A stretch of DNA of 14,568 bases from an uncultured Clostridia bacterium (GTDB taxonomy: Bacteria > Bacillota > Clostridia > Oscillospirales > Acutalibacteraceae), in contig CALFPM010000109.1 of NCBI GenBank assembly GCA_937919155.1, positions 1-14,568 on the forward strand, in the 5' to 3' direction. Below, in pieces: positions 1-7,830 of the stretch. How positions within the stretch are numbered: position 1 is the first letter of the stretch; every line of letters starts with the position of its first letter. A program made the position numbers and the translations under genes. The notes beneath the pieces were generated by a model that worked only from the letters and a program-made list of their open reading frames with translations, was not told the DNA's origin and made no database searches.

Positions 1-1639
1 GAATATTAGGATATTTTGAAAAATATTTTTTGTTAACATTAGCAGGATGATAATGCTTTTCTCCGCCGTAAGGAGTACCGAGACCGTCAAAATAAAGTTT
101 TCTGTCTTCATCAAAAAACACTTCATTGAAACGTTTCTTAAAAACAGATGATTTGTTTTTCAATTCCTCGGCGATAAGCGTTTCATCCATGTATGAATAT
201 ATTTTCTCGGCGTGAAAAAGAGCATTGTAATAGAAACAATTAAGAACAGTCTGTCCCAGTGCTTTCGGAGGATGATGCATTGAAAAACCGTCAATAACCG
301 TCCAATCAACGAACATAAAATCAGGCGGATTATCAATAACACCGTTTTCTCCTAAATAACTTTCAAATCTTGCAAGCAGGGCTTCAAGAGCTTTTCGGCA
401 ATACTGCAAAAGCTCTTTTCTGCCGCTTATAATGTAAACATCATGAAGCATCTGCACCCATATCAGACTGTAAGTTGTATGAAACATCACACCGTTATTG
501 GCAACAAGCCAATCAGCTGTACGCATAAGATCAAATTCCGCAAGACGCATATCGCCGTAGCAAAACATTGTCATAAGGCTTTCAATGTTGTAATCTCCCG
601 TACACGCGAGAAGTTCCTGATGCTTTGTGCTGTCAAGATGCAATGACTGTCGGCAGATTTTCAGGGTATGCTTGCAAACATCATAAATTTTATTTAAATC
701 TTTATTACTTGTTTTGAAACTGCCTTCCGTTTCTATGGGATACCACGGTGCAATAAACACCAGTTTAACATTGATATCAACTTTGTCTGTATTTTCAACA
801 ACAAGTGTAGCCATACCTGCACTGTGCATACGAAAAGAAAAATATATCTCATTCTCATTGCCGAAAACAACTTTTTCTTCGGTTTCTTCCTGCCCCTTTA
901 ATTCACACGTTTTCAGCGTGATTTTGCACATTCCGTCAGAACTTAACACAGGATGAACACCGTAAATTTTATCGAGTTCAAGTTCAAAAGTTTCTGTTTT
1001 TTCAGCTCCTATTTTCACTTCTCTTTCAAAGACTTTATTGAGTGTTCTCGCCGGAATATAAGAATCCTCCAAATGCCAGATATCTTTAATTTCACAGGCG
1101 TTAGTGCAAGTTGGTTTTCTGTTATCTCCAGAGTTATAGCTTCTGAACCCGCTATATGCCGTATCGGGAATAGCGAACCAGGTTGAATCGGTTTCGATGT
1201 TATCATATGTTCCGTCTTCAAAAGTCACTGTTCCCGAAAAATAAAATCCGCCGTGGCCTCTTGAATAATTCGTCAGAACTTCAGGTTGAAGACTGACCTT
1301 TGCAGATATTTCCAATTTATCAGTAAACTTGTCCGAAAAATCGAATTCATAAATATCGGCATAATGCTTAGGCGTTTTGCCTGTACACAGAAAATCACCG
1401 CCGGATGATGCAGGACCGATACCCTTAACTTCATCATTTATCCTGAGTATATATGTATTGTCTGCACTTACACGGACTTTTATTTTTTTTACAGCTTTTT
1501 CAAAGCAAAATTTCTTAGATATATCCGCAACGGCATATTCATATTTTTCCGTATTCTTGTTTTCACAGTCGTAAAGGATATTATATTGGTTACGCTGAAA
1601 TCCTGAATATTTTTTTTCATCAAGCCATATCCAAGGCAT
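1..1639 (-). CDS. GH78-type (alpha-L-rhamnosidase-like) glycosidase, 3' end cut by window edge
   Basis: The frame starts at an ATG at 1639 after GGTGGTGG and runs 546 codons to the left edge without a stop, so the C-terminus is missing. The first ~330 residues look like beta-sandwich domains, beginning MPWIWLDE; the stretch with VSADNTYILRIND resembles the rhamnosidase N-terminal lectin-like domain. From about residue 330 an (alpha/alpha)6 catalytic domain begins. It carries DSTKHQELLACTGD at 336-349, which aligns with the GH78 motif DCPxRxExxGWxGD: Glu342 matches the general acid and Asp349 is kept, while the usual Trp is Cys346. TADWLVANNGVMFHTTYSLIW follows shortly after. No signal peptide is seen, so it should be cytoplasmic. 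It is the third gene of the 5956-to-left operon, behind a GH38 mannosidase. Known family activity is hydrolysis of alpha-L-rhamnosides; because the motif diverges, this substrate is only an inference. The general base would lie beyond the edge. Confidence 0.82.
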   Translation of the reverse strand, partial: MPWIWLDEKKYSGFQRNQYNILYDCENKNTEKYEYAVADISKKFCFEKAVKKIKVRVSADNTYILRINDEVKGIGPASSGGDFLCTGKTPKHYADIYEFDFSDKFTDKLEISAKVSLQPEVLTNYSRGHGGFYFSGTVTFEDGTYDNIETDSTWFAIPDTAYSGFRSYNSGDNRKPTCTNACEIKDIWHLEDSYIPARTLNKVFEREVKIGAEKTETFELELDKIYGVHPVLSSDGMCKITLKTCELKGQEETEEKVVFGNENEIYFSFRMHSAGMATLVVENTDKVDINVKLVFIAPWYPIETEGSFKTSNKDLNKIYDVCKHTLKICRQSLHLDSTKHQELLACTGDYNIESLMTMFCYGDMRLAEFDLMRTADWLVANNGVMFHTTYSLIWVQMLHDVYIISGRKELLQYCRKALEALLARFESYLGENGVIDNPPDFMFVDWTVIDGFSMHHPPKALGQTVLNCFYYNALFHAEKIYSYMDETLIAEELKNKSSVFKKRFNEVFFDEDRKLYFDGLGTPYGGEKHYHPANVNKKYFSKYPNI

Positions 1640-1663
1640 ATTTCCACCACCTTATTATTTAAT

Positions 1664-1691
1664 CAGCCCGAACTCTTATGAATCCGGGCTG
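1664..1691 (-). other. Intercistronic hairpin between the GH38 and GH78-like genes
   Basis: CAGCCCG at 1664-1670 pairs with CGGGCTG at 1685-1691, and the inner bases extend the stem to about 12 bp (with two G-U pairs) around an ATAA loop. On the minus strand it lies 5 bases after the GH38 stop codon and 24 bases before the next start. The sequence 3' of it is ATTAAATAATAAG, with no U-tract, so it is not a standard intrinsic terminator. It could be an mRNA processing or stability element, or a partial attenuator that lowers expression of the GH78-like gene. The structure is visible in the sequence; the role is inferred. Confidence 0.6.
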
Positions 1692-1696
1692 AAAAG

Positions 1697-4168
1697 TTAT
1701 TCTTCAACTATACCTTCAAGGTAGTTTGTTTCTGTTACATAACCCTCGCTGTCAATTCTGAAAGTTTTGACTTCAAACTTTCTGAAATCGGCATAGAATC
1801 CTGCCTCGGCAATATCACACACAATTGCCGCCTTAACAGGCTTGCCGTCAGTTTCGCAAAGGCGCATAACAATATCGCCCGATCCATCCTCGCAGAATTT
1901 GAATGCTTCAAGACGGATATTGGGTTTGTTGATGCTGATGAAGCTCTTTTCGCGGGGCATTTCGCCCTTGTGATAGCTCACGGGAACAGCAACAAGCTTT
2001 GAATTGAAAACAGTTGCAAGCTTCTGTATTCCGCTATCCTCCGCTTCACCGACATGAGGATAAACCGCGTATTCAAATCTGTGAATACCTTCGTCACAAT
2101 AATTGAAATCAGCAGCAGGTCTGTCCGAATAATGGTCGGCAAAAATTGAGTTTCTGAGCATAGTAAGCCTGAGTGTGTTATCAAGGCAATCATAGCTGTA
2201 TTTTGCATTGCTGATAATCGCAACACCCTTACGGTTTTCGCCGCCTGCGGTGATATCACCCCAAGTGAGAGCAGGCTCTTCTTCGCCGTTGCAGGGACGC
2301 TTGATATATCCCGCAGGAATTTCATAGGTTGAAATCGGATTTTCACCGTCAACCGTTACAGGCATTTTGAGAATGGTCAGAGGCTCCTGCCAAAGAACTT
2401 TGCACTTGACTCTGATGTGCTTGCTTTCTGCCGCAAGAATGAAATCCTGTGTCAGATATGAGCCGCCGTATGTATGCTTCACACGCATAACAGCCCTGAG
2501 CGCACCGCATTCAACGAGTTCGATTGACTTAAGGCTCATTTTGCCCAGAGTTTCATCAAATCTGAAAATATTGTGTGCCCATGTGTCGGGTTTTGAATTA
2601 TCAACAACGGTAGGCACGCAGAAATCTCCGCCAACAAATTCGGTGCCGTCTGCCTTTGAAACAAGGCTCTTTATGCCGCCTGTTTCACCGTCAAAAGTAA
2701 CCTTGAGATACTTATTCTCAATTGTGAGACCGTCTGCAGAAAGGCCGCCGTTAACAGCGCTTCTTTCTGTATATTCGGAATCCTCGTGCCAGAGCCAATA
2801 GGTCGCGTAGCCGAGAGCAGGAACCTTTGCATTGAACACTGTGTCAAGGTGAGAATCGTTTGAACGGGACGAGCGGACATTCTGGAAAAGAACCTCGTTG
2901 CCGTTGGAATCCTCAACCTTTCTTGAAGGATGGTATGTTCTTACAGGTGTTTCAACCTCAAATGAATTGGGGTTAAAAACAATAACAGGTCTGGGGAACT
3001 TAAGGTTGCGGCAATGGTGGCGTGCAATTGATGACTGAGCATCCGTAACACCGTCAAGCCATGTATCAACCTGCTGAGCAATCTTAAGCATTGCCTTATT
3101 TTCTTCGTTTGCAGCAATTTTCATTGCGTATCCCATTGAATCGCGGACATCGTCATATGCCTCCATAATGGAGCATCCGCAAAGGATATCATGGAACTGA
3201 TTGAAGCACACTTCCTGCCACGCTTTGCCGAAATCCTCGGTTGCCTTGGGAAGGTCTGAAATTTTTGCAGAAACAGTGTTCCACTTTTCTGCATTGGCAA
3301 GCCAGTATTCAGCCTTTCTGTTAAGCTGTTTCACCATTGATGTTGCCGAATAGCAACCGCTTGCGTGGTGCTGCATCTCATCGCTCCACACAGGAAGATC
3401 AAGTCTGTCGGCACACATTTCTGAAAAATATTCATCAGGACTTGAATATTCAAGTTCTTCATATCCGTCTTTCTTGAGTTCAAGGAGATAATCAAGATCA
3501 CCCTTTGTGGGTCCTCCGCCGTGGTTACCAACACCGAAGAAGAACATCATTCCGTGACCTGTGTTCTGAACGCGTTCCTTAAGCAAAGGAAGTTCTCTGT
3601 CAATGTCATTCTTGCCGTTAACACCGTAGCTGTAAGGAATTCTGTATGTAAGAACTCTTGAGCCGTCAGGGCTGTCCCACCAGAAAAGATTTTCGGGTAT
3701 TTCAGCGTTTTCATTCATGCCGGGACGCATCATAACATAACAGCGCATACCGCCGTTATTGAGAAGCTGAGGAAGCATTGCATTGTGACCGAATGAATCA
3801 ACATTGTAGCCTGTTTTGCAGATTTCACCGAACTTTTCATAATAATAAAGCTGGCTATAAAGTGCCTGACGGGCAAAGCTCTCTGCCGAAGGCATGTTGC
3901 AATCAGGCTGAACCCACCAACCGTTAACAGGCACCCACTTGCCTTTTTTGACAAGTTTTTTGATCTCCGCAAAAAGCTCAGGGTCAATCTCCTCAACCCA
4001 TTTGTAATATGAAGCGGATGAACAGGTAAAAATCATACCCTTATACTCTTTAATTCTTTCAACAGCACTGCGGAAAGTCTGAAGCACTTCACCGCAACCC
4101 TCCTGCCATCTCCAGAGCCAGATGGGGTCAAGATGAGCATTGCTGATAATATGTATTTTGTTATTCAT
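1697..4168 (-). CDS. GH38 alpha-mannosidase
   Basis: An 823-residue glycoside hydrolase of family 38, retaining zinc enzymes that hydrolyse alpha-mannosidic bonds. The N-terminal catalytic domain shows the zinc ligands His12 and Asp14 in SNAHLDPIW, the nucleophile Asp124 in YNVDSFGHN (zinc-binding in the family too), and the later zinc histidine His326 in FNQFHDILCGC. GVGNHGGGPTKGD (212-224) and YSATSMVKQLNRKAE (273-287) are typical of the family; the latter belongs to the helical middle domain. The remainder is the beta-rich C-terminal half. Length is normal for bacterial GH38. There is no signal peptide, so it is cytoplasmic. The start at 4168 follows GAGGTG with a 5-base spacer, 12 bases after the stop of the upstream 591-residue gene, so the two are co-transcribed. 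Linkage specificity (1,2/1,3/1,6, mannosylglycerate, or an N-glycan fragment) cannot be read here. Confidence 0.95.
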   Translation of the reverse strand: MNNKIHIISNAHLDPIWLWRWQEGCGEVLQTFRSAVERIKEYKGMIFTCSSASYYKWVEEIDPELFAEIKKLVKKGKWVPVNGWWVQPDCNMPSAESFARQALYSQLYYYEKFGEICKTGYNVDSFGHNAMLPQLLNNGGMRCYVMMRPGMNENAEIPENLFWWDSPDGSRVLTYRIPYSYGVNGKNDIDRELPLLKERVQNTGHGMMFFFGVGNHGGGPTKGDLDYLLELKKDGYEELEYSSPDEYFSEMCADRLDLPVWSDEMQHHASGCYSATSMVKQLNRKAEYWLANAEKWNTVSAKISDLPKATEDFGKAWQEVCFNQFHDILCGCSIMEAYDDVRDSMGYAMKIAANEENKAMLKIAQQVDTWLDGVTDAQSSIARHHCRNLKFPRPVIVFNPNSFEVETPVRTYHPSRKVEDSNGNEVLFQNVRSSRSNDSHLDTVFNAKVPALGYATYWLWHEDSEYTERSAVNGGLSADGLTIENKYLKVTFDGETGGIKSLVSKADGTEFVGGDFCVPTVVDNSKPDTWAHNIFRFDETLGKMSLKSIELVECGALRAVMRVKHTYGGSYLTQDFILAAESKHIRVKCKVLWQEPLTILKMPVTVDGENPISTYEIPAGYIKRPCNGEEEPALTWGDITAGGENRKGVAIISNAKYSYDCLDNTLRLTMLRNSIFADHYSDRPAADFNYCDEGIHRFEYAVYPHVGEAEDSGIQKLATVFNSKLVAVPVSYHKGEMPREKSFISINKPNIRLEAFKFCEDGSGDIVMRLCETDGKPVKAAIVCDIAEAGFYADFRKFEVKTFRIDSEGYVTETNYLEGIVEE

Positions 4169-4180
4169 ATCTGCACCTCA

Positions 4181-5956
4181 TTATTCAAAGAATCCGTAGT
4201 ATCTGCCGAACCAATAAGCAAGCGTATAAACATAGCAGCTTTCAACGCACATTATTCCGCCTGAATCCTCGTTTTTGTAGTCATAAGGATTACGGTCATA
4301 TTTTGAAATAAATCTTTCGTCAGGAGGAAGAAGTGTTGAGATTTCCTCTGCACCTGCGCGAAGCTTTTTGACGGGAACATCGTGTCTGCCTTTAAGCGAA
4401 ACACCTGCCGCAAGTCTGCTTGCATTTGTTCTGTAGAACCACTCAGCGTGGCGGTCAAGGTCAACTTCCTCATCGGGACAGGCAACAGCATAAAGAAGGT
4501 CATAACCGGGGTTATGCTCTCTTTCCATGGATGTTCTCCATGCCTTGTAACCTTTTCTGTACTTTGCAAGAAGTTTTTCATCTTTTTCGAGAGTGCATAT
4601 ACCGAAATAAGCAAGAGTTGCAAGCATATGGTCTCCGTACATAATATCCTCAAAATAATCGAATCCCATTGAAAGGCTTGCCTGATAAAGTCTGTCAAAA
4701 TGCTTTTCTGTTCTGTCTGCATATCCAAGCTCATTGACAAGACGGTCATATTGCTCGCGCCATACACCTTCTTCACCCGTAACTTTCATTGTTACGAGCA
4801 GATACATAAGAAGCTGAGCGGAATTGAGAGTGCCGTCAACCCAACCGAATTCGGTGTTGAAATAGCTTACGCTCCATTTTGCCCATGTTGTGGCTTTTCC
4901 CGTGAAATCGTGGAGCTCATAGCCGTGGTCAATAATGTGCATCATCAATCTCTTTGTTGATTCAACAATAATTTCATCAAGTTCAGCATCATCGCCCAGA
5001 ATTTCGTGAGCTGTGAGAAGATTGATAAAATGATGTGTTATTTCGTCACTGCTTGTATCAGCTTTGTAAATGATGTCATTTATTGTGTAACCCTTTTCTG
5101 TATAGAGCTTTGCAAGTCTTTCAGGAATGGGGGCGGATGCATCAATAACCGCGCCTGTAACTCCCCTCTTTTCCGAATCGGTGGTCTTGAGACAGGTTGC
5201 CTTACCGTCAGTGATTCTCAGGAAAAGTCCGTCATCAGGCACAGGTTCATCAGCGCAAAGATATGTTCTTGCGGCAAATCCGTCACCTCTGCTGTGAATA
5301 TGAAGAAGAAGAAGGCAGGCTTCAACTGCTCTTGTTGCAACTGCTCTTGCCTTAACTGTGTCGGGATGATCCTCGCCTTTTTCGCGTTTGAATGTTGCAT
5401 AACGATACATTTCTCCGAAAGCAAAGTTGCCTGTGAATGTGCCGTCATTATCCGAATGTCCGTAAGGCTTGATTGAATCAAGATTTCTGCCTTCAAAAAG
5501 ATATTTCTGGCTTATCATACCTCTGCGGTCAACATATTTAAGTGTTTCCGCAAGAAGAATGTCCGCCTTCTCTTCGGCGCTGACCATTCTCATTTCGATA
5601 TATGCAGCGCCTGTATCGGTGAGCACCCAGACGTTTTCTCCGTCAGGCATAATTGCCCTGATATTATTATCGAGCAAATCTCTGGGAGCGCTGAAATACA
5701 TAACAATGTCTTCTTCGCGCTCAGAGGAGGCATCGTAACGGGTAAGACCGTTTGACGCACCGTACCATTCAATATCACCTGTTTTTGCGCAGCAGGTGTA
5801 ATCACTTTTCTTTGAAGGCAAAGGATAAGCAAAACCTTCAAGATCAGGTTTCTCATTTTTATAATTCAAAAGAGCGGCAGGTATTTTCTCATCTCCTGCA
5901 GAATAGAAGGTGCAGAATCTGCACAAATGTGATTTAAGCTTATAAGGCTTTATCAT
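4181..5956 (-). CDS. Uncharacterised 591-residue protein, probable (alpha/alpha)-toroid fold
   Basis: First gene of the minus-strand glycosidase operon. The start at 5956 follows GAGGTG with a 5-base spacer. I do not recognise a named family. Residues ~60-122 (IEWYGASNGLTRYD, then VWVLTDTGAAYIE) resemble one or two blades of a two-component-regulator-type propeller. Residues ~127-591 look like an all-helical toroid, with conserved-looking polar motifs SDNDGTFTGNFAFGEMYRY (168-186), SSDEITHHF (302-310), TTWAKW (356-361), GDHMLATLAYFG (441-452), EREHNPGYDLLYA (478-490), RNPYDYKNEDSGG (555-567) and a terminal YWFGRYYG (581-588). Pairs of acidic residues in such motifs fit a glycosidase or polysaccharide lyase. 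LCRFC (11-15) and Cys55-Cys56 are unusual N-terminal cysteines. It has no signal peptide or membrane segment. Its position ahead of GH38 and GH78-like genes supports a glycan-processing role, but this is inference. Confidence 0.85.
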   Translation of the reverse strand: MIKPYKLKSHLCRFCTFYSAGDEKIPAALLNYKNEKPDLEGFAYPLPSKKSDYTCCAKTGDIEWYGASNGLTRYDASSEREEDIVMYFSAPRDLLDNNIRAIMPDGENVWVLTDTGAAYIEMRMVSAEEKADILLAETLKYVDRRGMISQKYLFEGRNLDSIKPYGHSDNDGTFTGNFAFGEMYRYATFKREKGEDHPDTVKARAVATRAVEACLLLLHIHSRGDGFAARTYLCADEPVPDDGLFLRITDGKATCLKTTDSEKRGVTGAVIDASAPIPERLAKLYTEKGYTINDIIYKADTSSDEITHHFINLLTAHEILGDDAELDEIIVESTKRLMMHIIDHGYELHDFTGKATTWAKWSVSYFNTEFGWVDGTLNSAQLLMYLLVTMKVTGEEGVWREQYDRLVNELGYADRTEKHFDRLYQASLSMGFDYFEDIMYGDHMLATLAYFGICTLEKDEKLLAKYRKGYKAWRTSMEREHNPGYDLLYAVACPDEEVDLDRHAEWFYRTNASRLAAGVSLKGRHDVPVKKLRAGAEEISTLLPPDERFISKYDRNPYDYKNEDSGGIMCVESCYVYTLAYWFGRYYGFFE

Positions 5957-5989
5957 ACGGGCACCTCAAATCAATAAATTATTGTTTAT

Positions 5990-6018
5990 AATATAACAGA
6001 AACAGAAAACATATGCAA
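5990..6018 (-). promoter_or_regulatory. Candidate promoter of the 5956-to-left glycosidase operon
   Basis: On the minus strand TTGCAT (6013-6018) and TATATT (5990-5995) are separated by 17 bases and lie about 35 bases upstream of the start at 5956. The -10 is close to consensus; the -35 matches only in TTG. TTTCTGTT-like repeats (AACAGAAA on the plus strand, about 5995-6002, 6001-6008 and 6017-6024) overlap the spacer and could be protein-binding sites, but AT-rich sequence makes this weak. Confidence 0.45.
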
Positions 6019-6041
6019 CAGAAAATTAACAATTTATTATA

Positions 6042-6070
6042 TTTACATCACGGTTACTCGGTGGTATAAT
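6042..6070 (+). promoter_or_regulatory. Promoter of the 6104-8385 operon
   Basis: TTTACA (6042-6047) and a perfect TATAAT (6065-6070) with a 17-base spacer form a near-consensus housekeeping sigma promoter. Transcription should start near 6077, giving a leader of about 27 bases before the ATG at 6104, which follows AGAGG. The gap 5957-6103 holds only this promoter and the divergent minus-strand one. Confidence 0.75.
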
Positions 6071-6103
6071 AATTCAGAAAATAAAAATGTCAAAAGAGGA
6101 AAT

Positions 6104-6991
6104 ATGATTAACTTCAAAAAAATCGAACTTGCGGATATCCCTGTTCTTAAGGCATTCTTTTCCGCCTATCCGTCAAGACAGTGCGACAGATCTGCCGGCG
6201 CAACCGCAATGTGGCGAAACTACTTTGAAAACTGTTTTGCCGTTATTGACGGAACGCTCGTTATGTCCGCAAACTTTGGCGGCAGTCTTTGCTTTTCATT
6301 CCCTCTCGGGAGAAATGTTGATGCTGCATTTGACGCACTCGAATTGCATTGCCGTGAGCTTGATATCTCCCTTGTTTTTTGCTCTGTCAACAAAAACGAA
6401 TTGACTGCACTTGAAAAGCGTTTCGGCAAAATCACCGCAGAAGCGGACAGAGATTGGTTTGATTATCTTTACGAAAAAGATGCGATGCTCAACCTTGCAG
6501 GCAGAAAATACGGTACTCCCAGAAATCACATCAATAAATTCAAAAAGCTTTATACCGACTGGTATTTTGAGGAAATAACCGAAAAAAATATTCCTGAGCT
6601 TATTCAATTCACAAAGGATTTTACATTCGGCTCCGAAAAAGACGAAAGTGCAATGCTTGAACTGAAAATGTGCATTGAAGTTCTTGAGAATTACGCTGCA
6701 TACGGCATGCAGGGCGGCGCATTGAAAGTCGGAGGCAAAATCATTGCTTATTCCATTGGCGAAACTTTCGGAGACACAATTTTCAGTCACATCGAAAAGG
6801 CAGATATTTCGTATGCGGGAGCATATCAGATGCTGACCAATCAGTTTCTGCGTATGTACGCCGACAGCGATGAAGTTAAATATGTTAACCGTGAGGAAGA
6901 CTGCGGTGATGAAGGCCTGAGAAAATCAAAGCTATCCTACCATCCCGTTGAACTCATTGAAAAAAACACAGTCATTATCGGAAAGGAATGA
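6104..6991 (+). CDS. DUF2156 / LPG_synthase_C domain protein
   Basis: A 295-residue soluble protein of the DUF2156 family (phosphatidylglycerol lysyltransferase C-terminal, GNAT-like fold). It has two acyltransferase-like halves. The most typical stretch is DYLYEKDAMLNLAGRKYG (120-137) followed by TPRNHINKF (138-146), then GGALKVGGKIIAYSIGE (204-220), and the closing VNREEDCGDEGLRKSKLSYH (261-280), all characteristic of the family. The integral-membrane half of MprF is absent. Family members with MprF transfer aminoacyl groups to lipids; the acceptor of the stand-alone forms is generally unknown, so no reaction is assigned. The start follows AAAAGAGGAAAT. The next gene begins 4 bases after the stop, so translation is probably coupled. 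The pairing with a TIM-barrel sugar enzyme, divergent from glycosidases, is the only functional hint. Confidence 0.88.
   Translation: MINFKKIELADIPVLKAFFSAYPSRQCDRSAGATAMWRNYFENCFAVIDGTLVMSANFGGSLCFSFPLGRNVDAAFDALELHCRELDISLVFCSVNKNELTALEKRFGKITAEADRDWFDYLYEKDAMLNLAGRKYGTPRNHINKFKKLYTDWYFEEITEKNIPELIQFTKDFTFGSEKDESAMLELKMCIEVLENYAAYGMQGGALKVGGKIIAYSIGETFGDTIFSHIEKADISYAGAYQMLTNQFLRMYADSDEVKYVNREEDCGDEGLRKSKLSYHPVELIEKNTVIIGKE
6982..6987 (+). promoter_or_regulatory. Ribosome binding site that fixes the isomerase start
   Basis: AAAGGA lies 8 bases before the ATG at 6996. An in-frame ATG at 6948 lies inside the upstream gene, would add 16 residues unrelated to the family (beginning MNSLKK), and lacks a comparable site. 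The start at 6996 gives MKLGIING, a normal first strand of a TIM barrel. Confidence 0.8.
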
Positions 6992-6995
6992 TAAT

Positions 6996-7820
6996 ATGAA
7001 ACTCGGAATAATAAACGGATGGAGCGAAGGCTGCATCAAATATGTTCACGACAAAGGTCTTGAAGCAGTTGAATTCTGCGTTAATCACAACTATGATTCA
7101 GCAGAATTTCTTGCTCAGGCAAATGATATCAGAGGTTACAGCGAAAAATACGGCGTAACTGTCGGCTCAATGGGCAGATGGGGCATGACCCGTATTGACG
7201 AAAACGGCGAAATCATCCCCGAAGCTCTTCAGGCAGACAAAAATGTAATCGAAGCCGCTTCGATTATCGGATGCCCTGTTTATAACTGCGGTGTCAACTA
7301 TGTTGACGGCAAAAGCTTTTATGAAAACTGCAACATAGCCATTGATTATCTCGGCAAACTGATTGAATTTGCCAAAGACAAGGGCGTTAAAATTGCCGTT
7401 TATAACTGCCGCTGGGAAAACTTTGTTGTTGAGCCCAAGGTATGGGAAGTTGTTCTTTCTGCATTGCCTGAACTGGGAATCAAATACGACATTTCACATT
7501 GCATTTATGATAACGGCAACTACCTTGCAGAAATGCGTGATTGGGGTCACAGATTTTATCACTTCCATCTCAAAGGCTGTGTTTACTTCGACAATGATGT
7601 TTACGATGATGCTCCTGCAGGAATGGACTGCATAAACTGGGGTGCCGCAATGGACATTCTTTACACAAAGGATTACAACGGCATGCTCTCAATTGAGCCT
7701 CATTCACATTATTGGCAGGGCAAAAAAGGACAGTGGGGAATTGACTACACAATCAATTATTTCCGTCCGTTCATTATGCCTGAAGATTATGCATACGAAG
7801 ACAATCCTTATATGCCCTGA
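6996..7820 (+). CDS. Sugar phosphate isomerase/epimerase-type TIM-barrel protein
   Basis: A 274-residue protein of the AP_endonuc_2 / xylose-isomerase-like TIM-barrel superfamily, which includes sugar and inositol isomerases, epimerases and dehydratases. Metal-binding residues expected in this fold can be placed: Glu141 (YNCRWENF), Asp165 and His168 (KYDISHC), His189/His191 (YHFHLKG) and Glu234 (LSIEPHSHYW). The N-terminal MKLGIINGWSEG and GLEAVEFCVN are the first barrel strands. Tryptophans at 9, 62, 140, 183, 215, 240 and 247 may line a sugar pocket. It is cytoplasmic, with no signal peptide. It sits between a DUF2156 gene (4-base gap) and a lipoprotein gene. Substrate is unknown; a role in converting a released hexose or its oxidised derivative would fit the neighbouring glycosidases, but that is inference. 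Confidence 0.85.
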   Translation: MKLGIINGWSEGCIKYVHDKGLEAVEFCVNHNYDSAEFLAQANDIRGYSEKYGVTVGSMGRWGMTRIDENGEIIPEALQADKNVIEAASIIGCPVYNCGVNYVDGKSFYENCNIAIDYLGKLIEFAKDKGVKIAVYNCRWENFVVEPKVWEVVLSALPELGIKYDISHCIYDNGNYLAEMRDWGHRFYHFHLKGCVYFDNDVYDDAPAGMDCINWGAAMDILYTKDYNGMLSIEPHSHYWQGKKGQWGIDYTINYFRPFIMPEDYAYEDNPYMP

Positions 7821-7824
7821 GGTG
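7819..7824 (+). promoter_or_regulatory. Ribosome binding site that fixes the lipoprotein start
   Basis: GAGGTG overlaps the TGA stop of the isomerase gene and lies 6 bases before the ATG at 7831. That start directly yields a lipoprotein signal peptide. The in-frame ATG at 7642 lies within the upstream gene and would bury the signal peptide, so it is rejected. Confidence 0.8.
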
Positions 7825-7830
7825 AAGAAG

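Noticed and set aside
2367..2801. A 144-codon plus-strand frame inside the GH38 gene
   Set aside because: It is antisense to conserved GH38 sequence with no recognisable protein features or start signal.
4252..5496. Long open frames overlapping the 591-residue gene on both strands (for example 5006-5476 plus, 4252-4776 minus)
   Set aside because: They lack ribosome sites and family-like sequence, and they lie wholly within a well-supported gene, so they are shadow frames.
5995..6025. Three AACAGAAA-like direct repeats near the divergent promoters
   Set aside because: Short, AT-rich and irregularly spaced; not distinguishable from base composition, so mentioned only with the promoter and not given as a repeat array.
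7642..7830. N-terminal extension of the lipoprotein from 7642
   Set aside because: It lies entirely inside the isomerase gene in another frame and would bury the lipoprotein signal peptide; the start at 7831 has its own GAGGTG site.
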